From positions 124,001 to 188,000 of the forward strand of contig JAOTON010000045.1 in NCBI GenBank assembly GCA_034440635.1: a stretch of DNA of 64,000 bases. Direction: 5' to 3'. Below the pieces are notes generated by a model. It saw only the letters and a list, made by a program, of their open reading frames with translations. It was not told the origin of the DNA and did no database searches. The translations under genes were made by a program, and so were the position numbers. Position 1 is the first letter of the stretch, and every line of letters begins with the position of its first letter. This stretch comes from Lepas anatifera. Its lineage: Eukaryota > Arthropoda > Thecostraca > Lepadidae. Below, piece by piece: positions 10,626-19,968 of this stretch.

Positions 10626-11345
10626 ATTTAAAAAAATGCGTCAAATTACTTGAAACTAATGTATTCCCTCATGATTCTGTATTCGTTCATTTTAGCTGAT
10701 GATGCATATGTTTATTTCCTACAAAAATCGATGGGTGATTTATTCACAACAATAAGGGCTTATCTATAAGGGCAATTATCGCGAATGAGGGCTTATATCA
10801 TGTCACTTGGCTGCCTCCAACGACATAGGTAAGGACAGAGTGACTTTAACTATAAATTTTGGTACCAATTAGCACCTTAAAGAAACAAATATGTCCTTTT
10901 TAGAACAATACATGATATTCGAGTTGGATGGAATTGCTTTGATCCAGAAAATAGAACTCCAGTTTCTGGAATAAATTTAGGCTAAGTCGACATATTCACC
11001 ACTATGCCATAGTTGTTTTTCTCGGAATCATCAATCAGTCAATGATCCGGGACAAGTTTAAATATTTTGTGTTGGTAGCAGATGCGTGAAACGAGATCAT
11101 GAATGCTCTTGTGTAAGAAGCTGAATGTGGCATAAATATGTATGCATTATCAAACGATACTGTATGCCTTTGTTTCAGGAGAGGGCATAATGAAAATCCT
11201 AAAACTATTTGGACTAATCTTATGGGTGTTTTGCGTTGGATGTAAACAGACATCGAATGATGCATGTGTATTTCTTTGCATTCTTAATTCACATTGCGAT
11301 ATCGCTGTAACAAATAGAACATCAGCTACTCTAGTATCATTCAGA
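10626..11345. other. Unannotated
   Basis: AT-rich, no gene or repeat recognised. Open frames at 11035-11492 on both strands show no domain. Confidence 0.4.
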
Positions 11346-11480
11346 GGCGGAGCCAGGGCGGCCCAATTTTTCATCCGCCAAAATTCCCCAATAAAGTCGA
11401 TTTCTTTATCCACGATTTTAGCCAATTTTAGCCCTCCCATAATGATTAGCCCAGATCCACCCTTTCTATATCTAATGCTT
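11346..11480. mobile_element. Possible MITE fragment with GGCGGAGCCAGGG end
   Basis: AGAGGCGGAGCCAGGGCGG at the left and AGCCCAGATCCACC at the right recall the ends of the 8.9-kb MITE (GGCGGATCCAGG). The similarity is short, so this is tentative. Confidence 0.35.
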
Positions 11481-11492
11481 ATCAATCATTAG

Positions 11493-11691
11493 GGGGCCGG
11501 GGTGGTCTAGTGGCTTCGTTGCCAGTCTTCGGATCGGATAACATGGATTAACGTGGGTTCAATCCCCACGGCGGGAAACCACCTTCAGTGTCCGATCTGA
11601 CCCGGTAGAGAGGATCCTTAAACACCCACGCCAATGCTCCCTGTAATTGGGGAAGTGTGCCTGCTGGGAGTGGCCCTAATAAAATAAAACA
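11493..11691 (+). mobile_element. tRNA-derived SINE, family A
   Basis: Head GGGGCCGGGGTGGTCTAGTG, then an A-box-like TGGTCTAGTGG and a B-box-like GGTTCAATCCC at tRNA-like spacing. Body includes GTCCGATCTGACCCGGTAGA and ends in GGCCCTAATAAAATAAAAC. The copy at 1101-1296 is the same family in reverse. Confidence 0.88.
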
Positions 11692-12140
11692 AAATGAATA
11701 AATCACAATAGAATAATGTTACAAGTAAACTAAGAAATTATCCTATGAAAATCATCTACTCATAAGCTGAGCATTCCTAAAAATGCTGAGAGCCCCGTTC
11801 CCTACAACGCACTGTCCTGTAGTTATGCTGCACCGCATTGTGTTGCCTTTAAAACTGTGCCGCATGACATATCCTGTACCCATGTTGTGCCCGCTGGGGT
11901 CTGGCAGGCCGCAGCAATTTTAACATTGTCGGAGCATAATTTCTGAGAATGTCTGTTTATCCTGATGACTTACTTAGATATTACGTGAGATTACTAGCTT
12001 TATTAGATTAGATTAGATAGATTAGATAGATAGATTTATTATAAATTACTAGATATTATTCACTTAGATATTACTTGCAATTGTACTATATATTTAATTA
12101 GCATAACTCATACATTCCTTGAAAAATGTTTCCCAACATC
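11692..12140. repeat. Unannotated stretch with a TAGA/TTAGA microsatellite
   Basis: At about 12000-12043 there is an imperfect run of ATTAGA and TAGA units. The rest is AT-rich and unrecognised. Confidence 0.55.
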
Positions 12141-12180
12141 TTAACCCGTTAAGTACTAGCGGTACTTTTTGGTCCATCTG
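12141..12180 (+). mobile_element. Left end of a piggyBac element (TTAA plus terminal sequence)
   Basis: TTAA (12141-12144) is followed by CCCGTTAAGTACTAGCGGTA and then CTTTTTGGTCC. TTAA next to a CCC terminus is the family's known hallmark, and AGTAC-TAGCG-GTACT makes a small subterminal palindrome. It lies about 500 bp upstream of the transposase N-terminus. No matching right end was found downstream, so the 3' end of the element appears lost. Confidence 0.7.
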
Positions 12181-13626
12181 GTTTGAGTCCACATTTAATG
12201 CATTTGTCGGTGGCAACTGTTCGAGTGAATGTCATTCTCGTCTGGAGAAGACATCACTTGTGTAACATAACACGCCAGAAGACCGGGGGAAATTTGGTAA
12301 CACAAGTTGGAAGCTTCTAAATTTGGCGAATTTGTTTAACCATGATGCCACGTCCAAAATGTAATTTGAATATTCATGCATTTTGTTTCACGAAGTTTTG
12401 GCACGCGGGGATGTGTTGAGATATGTTTCAGGGATATATCCTCCAATTTCAATGACAAAAACATATATGGTACCTGCGCTGTGTCCCGTGAAACTTTGGC
12501 AGTACCAAATGGAGCCACTGGTCTCCTCCGGTGTCAAATCCGAGGCCCGCCGGCGGGCAGGAAGGGGAGCGTCAGTACGTGAGGGGATTTCAGCCAAGGA
12601 GCACTCGGTGGTTTGGACACTTTATCAAGCGACAATTTCGTTGCACGATGTCTTGTACAGTCAGACGTTGTCTGGCGCCCAAGAATCCCTTGAAATATTC
12701 GGTGATATAGACGCCAAAGACGATTACGAGGTAAATTTGATAAATGTGCCACCTGATGACGATGTCAGTGACTCGGACGATTTAGATGAAGAGGAGACGG
12801 GGGAGGCTGTCGTACGGGACGTTCCTGGTACTCTAGAGGTACAAATAAACAAAGACCAAACGGATACATCATTTAGATATGTCGAGGCAGCTAAGTCAGA
12901 ACAAAAGCAAGCAGAGGGCACTGAGAAAAATGGTCCCAAATGGCTGCATGTTCGGCCGGAGTATTCCAGCTGGGGTAAAGTCACAGAGAACGTGCTGAAT
13001 GAGACCCGGCAGCGCATCACCGACTCTCTACCCACTGCACGCCGGTTGAGGTCCTGGAGGAGTTGCTGACGCCGGAAATCTTCCAGCACATCAAAGAGGA
13101 GACTTTGCGATACGCGCTGGAAGTAAAAAACCACCCGCTGTTCACACTGGAGGATAGCGAGCTCAAGGCTTCATCGGTTTCCCAGTGCTGTCCGACTACG
13201 TAACTTTACCCAGTGGGAAACTAAACTGGTCGGACGCTGGAAATATGAGCCAAAACATCTTGTGCAAGGCGTTGTCACGTAGCAAATACCTGAAAATCAA
13301 GCAGTACCTGCACATACAGGACAACCCCAGACAGCGCACAAGCACAGACAGAGGCTTCAAAGTGAGGCCTCTCATAGATAAGCTGAACGAAACGTTCAAG
13401 AAGTTCGGCATCCACTAGAAGAGGCTGACGGTGGTCAAGATGATTGTCCGGGACTATGGAGGTCACTCCCTCAAGCAGTTCATTCGGGGCAAACCTATAC
13501 GGTTTGGCTTCAAAATGTGGGCGCTTTGCGCTGAAGACGGCTTTTGCCACAAGCTCGACTTATACTGTGGCAGGGAGCAGCGTCCGCATCTACAGGGTAC
13601 TTTGCTGGGGACAACGGTAGTGCTGG

Positions 13627-13796
13627 TGTTGTAGAGTGTTTAGTCTAGTCCTAAAATTAGAGTGTGTGTCACGAGTGTCTGTGTTTATGCCAGCAACCCG
13701 TTTCGTTGGCTTGAGCGAAGATATATAACTAGGTCTAAAATTGGAATACACGGTTGGTCCCGACGCAGTCTTCCTCTCGCCTCCGACAACGTAACA
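13627..13796 (+). repeat. Left LTR of the TRIM-like element
   Basis: 170 bp, TG...CA bounded, with a TATATAA box-like sequence at 13722-13728. Both LTRs produce the same short open frame, which is why an identical peptide start recurs 1391 bp later. Confidence 0.93.
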
Positions 13797-14077
13797 CTGG
13801 TGGCAGCGGTGGGATATTCATGGATGAGCGTGCCGGCCCTACGGATGTTCAAGAAACGACCGCATGGCCACCGGATGACATGATAAATGTCAAATGAAGA
13901 TATATCTGTATGATTGTGCATGTATGTTACGAAGTTTTGTCATCACCTTTGATCCATTCGACCAATGTACTCGATTACTTTTATGCACCATTTGAATTAG
14001 TTTGATTTAGGGTCCCCGTTTTAACTGCCCATACCAATATCGTTTGTCTATCATTTCGCACTTTTACCATCGTCAAC

Positions 14078-14712
14078 ATGTTTCAGATCCGTTACGTCTC
14101 TGAGAATGCTGAAGGCCATTTCTTCAACCAGCCCAAATTTTCTCTGACCGCTAAGTCGCACCACCTTCTGAGCTCTGGCAGCATTGCACAAACCCTTATT
14201 GGAGGCGCCGTCTATTGCTTATCTACATCAAAAACTACTGGAGGCCTGGGAAACATGACTGCACCGTCACCAACGGCAGCTTGCTGACCTACCATCGCGC
14301 CGCACTTCACAAATTCGACCGTCTGTTTTGGCTTTCCGGACCTGACCCAGGTACCACGTCAGATCCGCAACTCCCGACTCCAGACTTCGCCCTTGGATTC
14401 GCCTACTTGAACGCGCTACGCTTCACCCGCCACCTTCTTACCTTCGGCCTCGACATACAAATTATCGACGACGTCTCCCACCAAAACAGCCAAAGCATCA
14501 GCAGCTCTTTTTCAAGTCGTACCTTTACTTCCGACGCCACGGTCAGCATCTACCAGCCGGTGCCAGCCTCCTGCTCTACTACAACAGCTCCAGCAATGTT
14601 CACGCCTCTCAAGATCTGTGGTTACTGTCGCGTCTGCCATCTCAGCCCTCGTGCGCCCCATTTACGGCTTACTTCCCACAAGCCATATCCACGTTCTTTT
14701 CGGCTACATTAA
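14078..14712 (+). CDS. Unrecognised internal ORFs of the TRIM-like element
   Basis: Two overlapping frames (14078-14287 and 14215-14712) make up most of the interior. The first starts MFQIRYVSENAEGHFF. The second continues through LTYHRAALHKFDRLFWLSGP and a Ser/Thr-rich stretch. A frameshift near 14215-14287 would join them into one reading of about 200 residues. I recognise no Gag zinc knuckle, protease or integrase motif. They may be a remnant of gag or a captured segment; coding status is uncertain. Confidence 0.35.
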
Positions 14713-15017
14713 CCTTCAGCCTTCTCAGTGCGTTTTTATCATATGTAATGTTAAACACCTTCTTTGTGAAGAAGGAGAGGAAACGTAGAAACGAAGCAAT
14801 AGGGTAAAAAATGTGAATATTAATTAGGTTATTGACGTCTTAAAACAAAGAAAAACAATGCCAGTACAAATACTATACGCATGGAAGAATGTATGTTTTG
14901 AATGTTTGACTGAAGCTTATTTTAGTAACATAAACAGAAAACCTGGACCATTGATGAATGTTTAAATTAGTTTATTTCATCATATTTCCGAAAGGAAATT
15001 TTTCGTAAGGAAGGGGA

Positions 15018-15187
15018 TGTTGTAGAGTGTTTAGTCTAGTCCTAAAATTAGAGTGTGTGTCACGAGTGTCTGTGTTTATGCCAGCAACCCGTTTCGTTGG
15101 CTTGAGCGAAGATATATAACTAGGTCTAAAATTGGAATACACGGTTGGTCCCGACGCAGTCTTCCTCTCGCCTCCGACAACGTAACA
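15018..15187 (+). repeat. Right LTR of the TRIM-like element
   Basis: 170 bp, identical by eye to 13627-13796, followed by the CTGG duplication, after which the piggyBac reading resumes (VVLDMVSA across the empty site). Confidence 0.93.
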
Positions 15188-15818
15188 CTGGACATGGTCA
15201 GCGCGGTCTACAGCGCCAGCTCTCACGAACGTCCTTCGACAACTTGCTCACATCGCGTGCATTGCTGTCAGAGCTGAAAAACCGTGGTGTCCGAGCCACC
15301 GGAACAGTGCGAGAAAATCGCATGGAGAAATGTTCGGTGAAGCCAGCGAAGGTGCTTCAAAAAGAAAGGAGAGGCTCTTGCGGTTACAGGTTCGACAATT
15401 CAGAAAAGGTGTTGGAAGTCGAATGGAATGACAACAAAGTGAAACGCGTCATGACAAATGTTGACGGTATCGAACTTTTGGCAACAGCCGAACGTTATGC
15501 TAGGGCACTGAAGAAAGACGTCAACGTCCCACAGCCGCGTGTAATCCACGCCTACAACGCCTACAACGCCGGCCTGGGAGGAGTGGACTTGCATGACTGC
15601 CTGCTGGGCAAACATGGCATAGCCATCAGGGACAAAAAGTGGTACTGGTGTCTGCTCACCATAAGGATTGACATGGCCATCGTCAACAGCTGGGCGCTGC
15701 ATAAAGGACATACAGGCCGCAAAGCCAAAGGAAGAGCACCTGTCAATACTGGACTTCAGGCGCGAAATCGCAGTGACCTATCTGAAGTCTGCAGCTGTAA
15801 GCCGCAACACAGCACTGG

Positions 15819-16055
15819 GAAGAGCTCGGCTGTCTTGACCGTGGCCAGTCTGCGCTGGGAGGGCGTCGGTCATCTGATGACAACATCTCACCTCTGAGAA
15901 GAGCTCAGCTGTCTTCACCGTGGCCAGTCTGCGCTGGGACGGCGTCGGTCATCTGATGACAACATCTCACCACTGAGAAGGAGCTCGGCTGTCTTCACCG
16001 TGGCCAGTCTGCGCTGGGACGGCGTCGGTCATCTGATGACAACATCTCACCTCTG
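15819..16055 (+). repeat. 78-79-bp tandem triplication at the piggyBac C-terminus
   Basis: Three consecutive copies of GAAGAGCTCGGCTGTCTTGA-type sequence through CATCTGATGACAACATCTCAC, about 78-79 bp each. In the transposase frame the first copy encodes SSAVLTVASLRWEGVGHLMT, the block that normally precedes the cysteine-rich C-terminus. It ends in a stop at 15895-15897, so the cysteine-rich domain is not reached. Confidence 0.88.
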
Positions 16056-16639
16056 AAGACAGCTCTGCACCATATGAAGTCTATTCTGTCCTTGCAACCA
16101 TTGGCAGATCAAGGGGGAAGGGGCAAACCGGGAAGCTGCCTCATTCTCAAATCCCCGATTTTTGGTGATTTCTTAAAAAGAACGTATGTTTTTCACGATG
16201 TTGGGCCCTGTTGACCCCCCTCCCAAAATGTTGGTCTGGATCCGACCCTCTTTGCAATATCTAGCCCCCCCGAAAACCAAACTTGCTCATAACACCCTGT
16301 TTCGCACAACAGGGTCTAAGCCGACCGCATTGCACAACCCTTAATTTTACATAACTAATGTGCAAGCGTCAGCCCCAAAAGTAAAGTAGTCCTTATTTAA
16401 AATTCTGCGGTGAAACCTTAATTTTGCAAGAATATTCCCCCCTCAAACCAACGAATTCCTCTGTTATTGGTGGAAAATGTGCGACCAGTCTTCTGCTGGC
16501 GCCGGTCACGAACGGTACCCCTACCTAAGCCCTCAACAGCGTCCATTACCAAGCGGACGTGAAGCGTCCGCCAGGTCCACCTCTGAGTTAGTAGACAAAT
16601 CTTCATATGAATCACTCTTAGAAATAACGTTGTCGCATC
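16056..16639. other. Unannotated
   Basis: No gene recognised. No inverted partner of the piggyBac left end is present here. Confidence 0.4.
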
Positions 16640-17395
16640 CAAAAACAAAATTCGAAAGGTCACCTTGGATCATGTAGAGAAAATTGGTGACCTCGGTGTT
16701 CGGTCGGACTCAAAATTGACCTAAATTCATCTCTAAAACTCTAAATTCATCATGAGAAAAACTAGAACTTGCTGATCATGTGGATTTCGTCGTTAGCGAC
16801 GCAAACAGGATGCTAGGATTTCTAATATGCTCTCTCCAAACAGTTAGAATGGGAGAAAAATTCCAGACAGACCCTGTTTTGGCTGCATATTCTGGAAATG
16901 TTAGATCAATTCTTGAATATGGATGCATCATCTGGGGTGGAGCTGCAAAGTGCCAACTGAACGGAATCGGAAGAGTTCAGCTCAAATTTGTCATGTTGCT
17001 GGCCTCAAACATGCACTCATCTCGGACATCCAACCAATGCGTTGTTATATTACGATCTTCTAAATCTTTTCAAGTTAAGCAGCCTATTCCAGGGGGACTC
17101 CATTGTGATGTATGCTTTGCTTTCAAAATGATTTCCGGTAAAATTGACTCCGCCCCACTGTTCGAGGCGTTCCCCTTACATGTACCTCAGCGGTGAGCCA
17201 AAGCTATGAGAGAGCAATCGCTCCACGATCCGGTGGCAGGCGTTGAAACAACTAGGCGTGGCTTGTTTTCGCGGCGGCGCTCTGTCTTATCAGCCTTGTT
17301 ACCCGATATCCGGAAGCCGACCCTTTCAACATTGGCAGCTCTTAAATCGAGTGTCAGGAAACATATACGAAGCCATCCAATTTGAATGATTAAGG
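16640..17395 (+). pseudogene. LINE ORF2 C-terminal fragment
   Basis: The frame reading EKIGDLGVRSDSKLT (about 16675-16720) is followed, after about 50 extra bases, by DHVDFVVSDANRMLGFLICS (16776-16835) and VRSILEYGCIIWGG (16900-16940). These are the segments that follow the reverse-transcriptase catalytic core in CR1/Jockey-type LINEs. The reading later breaks. The 40-bp sequence AAATTCATCATNAGNAAAAC plus TAGAACTTGCTGAT occurs both at 16737-16777 and at 17605-17645, marking a local rearrangement. Confidence 0.72.
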
Positions 17396-18119
17396 GGCGG
17401 AAGACTTTTTTATTTGTGTGAGGTGAAGTGCCAAGTGTTTTTACTGTTACAATGTCTCATTTTTACTGTCATTCATCCGTCTTAACATTTTATCGCGTGC
17501 ATGTCATTGTAATCACTCACCGTGATGTTTTATCCTCTTGACTACAGCTATAATTGGGTGCCATACCTGTTGACGATTATTTATTTTATTTCTTTACTTA
17601 TTTATCTATTCAAATTCATCATCAGTAAAACTAGAACTTGCTGATAGGTGAAGTCAGAGGTTAAAACTGTAGTGGGGTGTAAAAGATATTAAATGAGTTA
17701 ATAAAAACATACAGTCAAATAAAACTCACACACTTATACCTTAGAATACTAACTTGGGTTTGCTCAAACATGTTTTTCACCGTCTATCTAAAGCAAGAGA
17801 AAGTGGCGTATAATGGGCGTTAAATTTCTGCACAGCTCGTGCAAACAGGCTTAAGAAACAAATAAACAAATACGGCCCGTCCCGCCCCGGCCCGGGCTTG
17901 CTAACGCTTTTGGCGAGCTCCTTACTCTGCGAGTTATTAATGCACGTAAACACATTGATGCCTTCAGGTAGCCGCATCGATTCCATTCAGTGTATCAAAG
18001 TTTTAAGTTAGACCATTACAATACATACCAGGGTTTGGCGTTTCAGCGACACCTTGCAACACCCTCTGGGTAAGCCGGTATAGGGGCCCTTTAGCGTCAT
18101 TCTAAAGGTTTGTCATTTC
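17396..18119. other. Unannotated
   Basis: AT-rich, no gene recognised apart from the duplicated 40-bp segment at 17605-17645. Confidence 0.4.
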
Positions 18120-18126
18120 GAAGGGT

Positions 18127-18660
18127 TCAATCGTAGTTTCCAATCACTAGACCATGAGATGAGCTGATCAAGATCATTTTGAAGTAGCTTTGGATCTTCT
18201 GACGATGCGATATTGTGTTATAGCTTGACGTCGTCTGCAAATAGTTGCATGTCGGTCTAAATTTTTCCGAAAGGTCGTTAATGAACAGAGCAAAGAGCAA
18301 TGGAGATAACTGACTATCCTCCGGAGTCCCAGAGCGAACAAGGGTCAAATCTAAACATTTACCGTGGACAGCTGCTCTCTGTTTCTGGTTTGAGAGAAAA
18401 GTTTTGAGCCAACTTAGGGCAGTCCCCGAAACGTTGAAGGATTTTGAGTTTTGTGAATCAGAAGTTTGTGGTTGACACTCTGGAACGCCGCAGAGTAGTC
18501 GGTGTATATGACGTCTGTTTGTTGGCCGGTGGAAATGGATTCCCACGCTGTTTTTTTTTAATATTTGCCAAATTAGAGTCGCAAGATCGATGTGAGACAA
18601 ATCCGTGTTGTTTTTTAGCTGGCACAGAGTGGAGGTGGACAAGTTAAGACTCGTATACAG
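18127..18660 (-). pseudogene. LINE reverse-transcriptase fragment
   Basis: The minus-strand reading VSGTALSWLKTFLSNQKQRA, then SGTPEDSQLSPLLFALFIND, corresponds to the RT region ending in the GVPQGS...LGPLLF...INDL-type block. A frame change then gives LFADDVKL followed by a stop (about 18215-18245), which is the catalytic motif C. The fragment is short, frame-broken and opposite in orientation to the one at 16640. Confidence 0.8.
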
Positions 18661-19079
18661 CGTTCCATGATTTTACCAAACAGCGGGAGGAGTGAGACAC
18701 TGAATTCCATGACACATTTTATAAAATAAACTTTGCTAGAATTATTTCCCGTCATTTTTACCCGGTTTTTATTTCAACTGTTTGCAAGTAAATGATGAAT
18801 TTATTACAGCTGAGCCTCTTTGCAATATCGTCATGTTTATGTTTGACAACACCATGAAACACCTAAGGAAATTTCAATCAATCTTCAGTGCTCATCTTGA
18901 AACAGAGAAGTCCACTCGGTTATCACCAAAAAAGGCGTCTTACCGGTATATTATGAAATGAAACACCATCGACTGTGAATATTTGGGAAATTCCCCCAAT
19001 ACTTAATGCTTAACACGGACCGCCTTTGCATTTTCGAAGATGATTCTGGGCAGATTGAAATGAGAGGCGCATGAATTTT
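18661..19079. other. Unannotated
   Basis: Nothing recognised. Confidence 0.4.
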
Positions 19080-19690
19080 CACATCTATAGGGTGATCAAT
19101 ATGACAACTTATGACAAAAAGTGGCATCAGGTTAGGTCAGGTCAGTGAGTTATGAAGTCATTTCTAATCCCATGCAAGGCTATTATGGTCTTCTAAAATG
19201 AGGCTGACAAAACCAGGGTGTAATTCGGCTTCTAAAAGAGCTAGATCAATTTTCTAAACAAACTCGAAAAATTTTTAAAACGAAAATCTGCATGCTGCCA
19301 TTCATTTTGAGGTCAGGTTAATAACAAGGTCACCAGAGGTCACTAAAGTCACGATTTTTAATTGTTTGCGTGTTTAACTTTTGAACGAGATAAGAAAGAG
19401 CAATACATTTGATATCATAGTCACGAGTATGACCCAAGGACTCGAATGATGTATCGCATGACCCTGAATGGTAATTATTTGGCCTTTTCCTGAGGTCAAG
19501 GTCACGACATGATCTTTCAAGATTATTTTGCAAATTAATGGATTTCTCGGGTCGAGATGGAAATACTGATACCTTCGGCTTTTTCTAGGCCTAATGGTTT
19601 CTGAGTTATAAAGGATTTCTTAAATTGGTCAAAGGTTAACCCCTTTGGCATTCTGTGACGTCAAAGGTCCAGATCCAAACTCGGCTTGAG
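19080..19690. mobile_element. AGGTCA/TGACCT-rich repeat remnant (R4/R6-like)
   Basis: Contains GGTTAGGTCAGGTCAGTGAG, GAGGTCAGGTTAATAACAAG, GGTCACCAGAGGTCACTAAA, CTCGAATGATGTATCGCATGACC and TCCTGAGGTCAAGGTCACGA, the same vocabulary as the R3-R6 repeats. TTAA at 19636-19639 may be one end. Family assignment is uncertain. Confidence 0.55.
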
Positions 19691-19968
19691 AGTAGAAGAC
19701 GGAAAAGCGCTTCAAGCATCGTTTTATTTTTTCCGTATTACTTATGTATATGTATATTTCAGAACATCCTCATATAGGAGAGGCTTTTCATATTCCATAA
19801 TCAATTGGGTGCAGCAGGAGATAAAAAGATAAAAGAGCAAAAATCACAAGAAAACCTAAAAAGCAATAAAAGAAAGGAGATCACACATACAACACATTTA
19901 AAACAGATGCCCGGTATAAACGACGCTGGCACACAATTAATAGCATGCTAAATCGCATTGACACACAC

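Larger units (their letters stand above)
13627..15187 (+). mobile_element. Short LTR retrotransposon (TRIM-like), identical 170-bp LTRs
   Basis: Two LTRs, 13627-13796 and 15018-15187, are each 170 bp and identical by eye. They start TGTTGTAGAG and end CGTAACA. The target duplication is CTGG at 13623-13626 and 15188-15191. After the left LTR and one base comes the primer-binding site TGGTGGCAGCGGTGGGAT (13798-13815), complementary to the 3' end of an animal tRNA-Leu of the AAG/UAG type with its CCA. A purine tract AAGGAAGGGGA (15007-15017) precedes the right LTR. The 1.2-kb interior has no protease, reverse transcriptase or integrase, so it is non-autonomous. Identical LTRs mean a recent insertion, younger than much of the decay of the host pseudogene. 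Confidence 0.95.
12600..15897 (+). pseudogene. piggyBac-type transposase pseudogene, interrupted by an LTR element
   Basis: Cut-and-paste DDD transposase, recognised from its order of blocks. An acidic N-terminus (DDDVSDSDDLDEEETGE, about 12755-12805) is followed by the core around NPLF-type sequence (LEELLTPEIFQHI, 13050-13090), LSRSKYLKIKQYLHI (13277-13315) and HSLKQFIRGKPIRFGFKMW (13465-13520). A 1561-bp LTR element (13627-15187) follows, then SFDNLLTSRALLSELKNRG (15232-15290) and GLGGVDLHDCLLGKHGIAIR (15571-15630). Breaks: a frameshift near 13020, another near 13170-13190, a stop at 13417-13419, and a frame change across 15230. Of the three catalytic aspartates, the first is lost: the block reads TVVKMIV at 13428-13448, with GTC where the family has Asp and AAG where it has Glu. 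The second (FDN, 15238-15240) and third (GGVD, 15586-15588) remain. Not functional. Confidence 0.93.
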
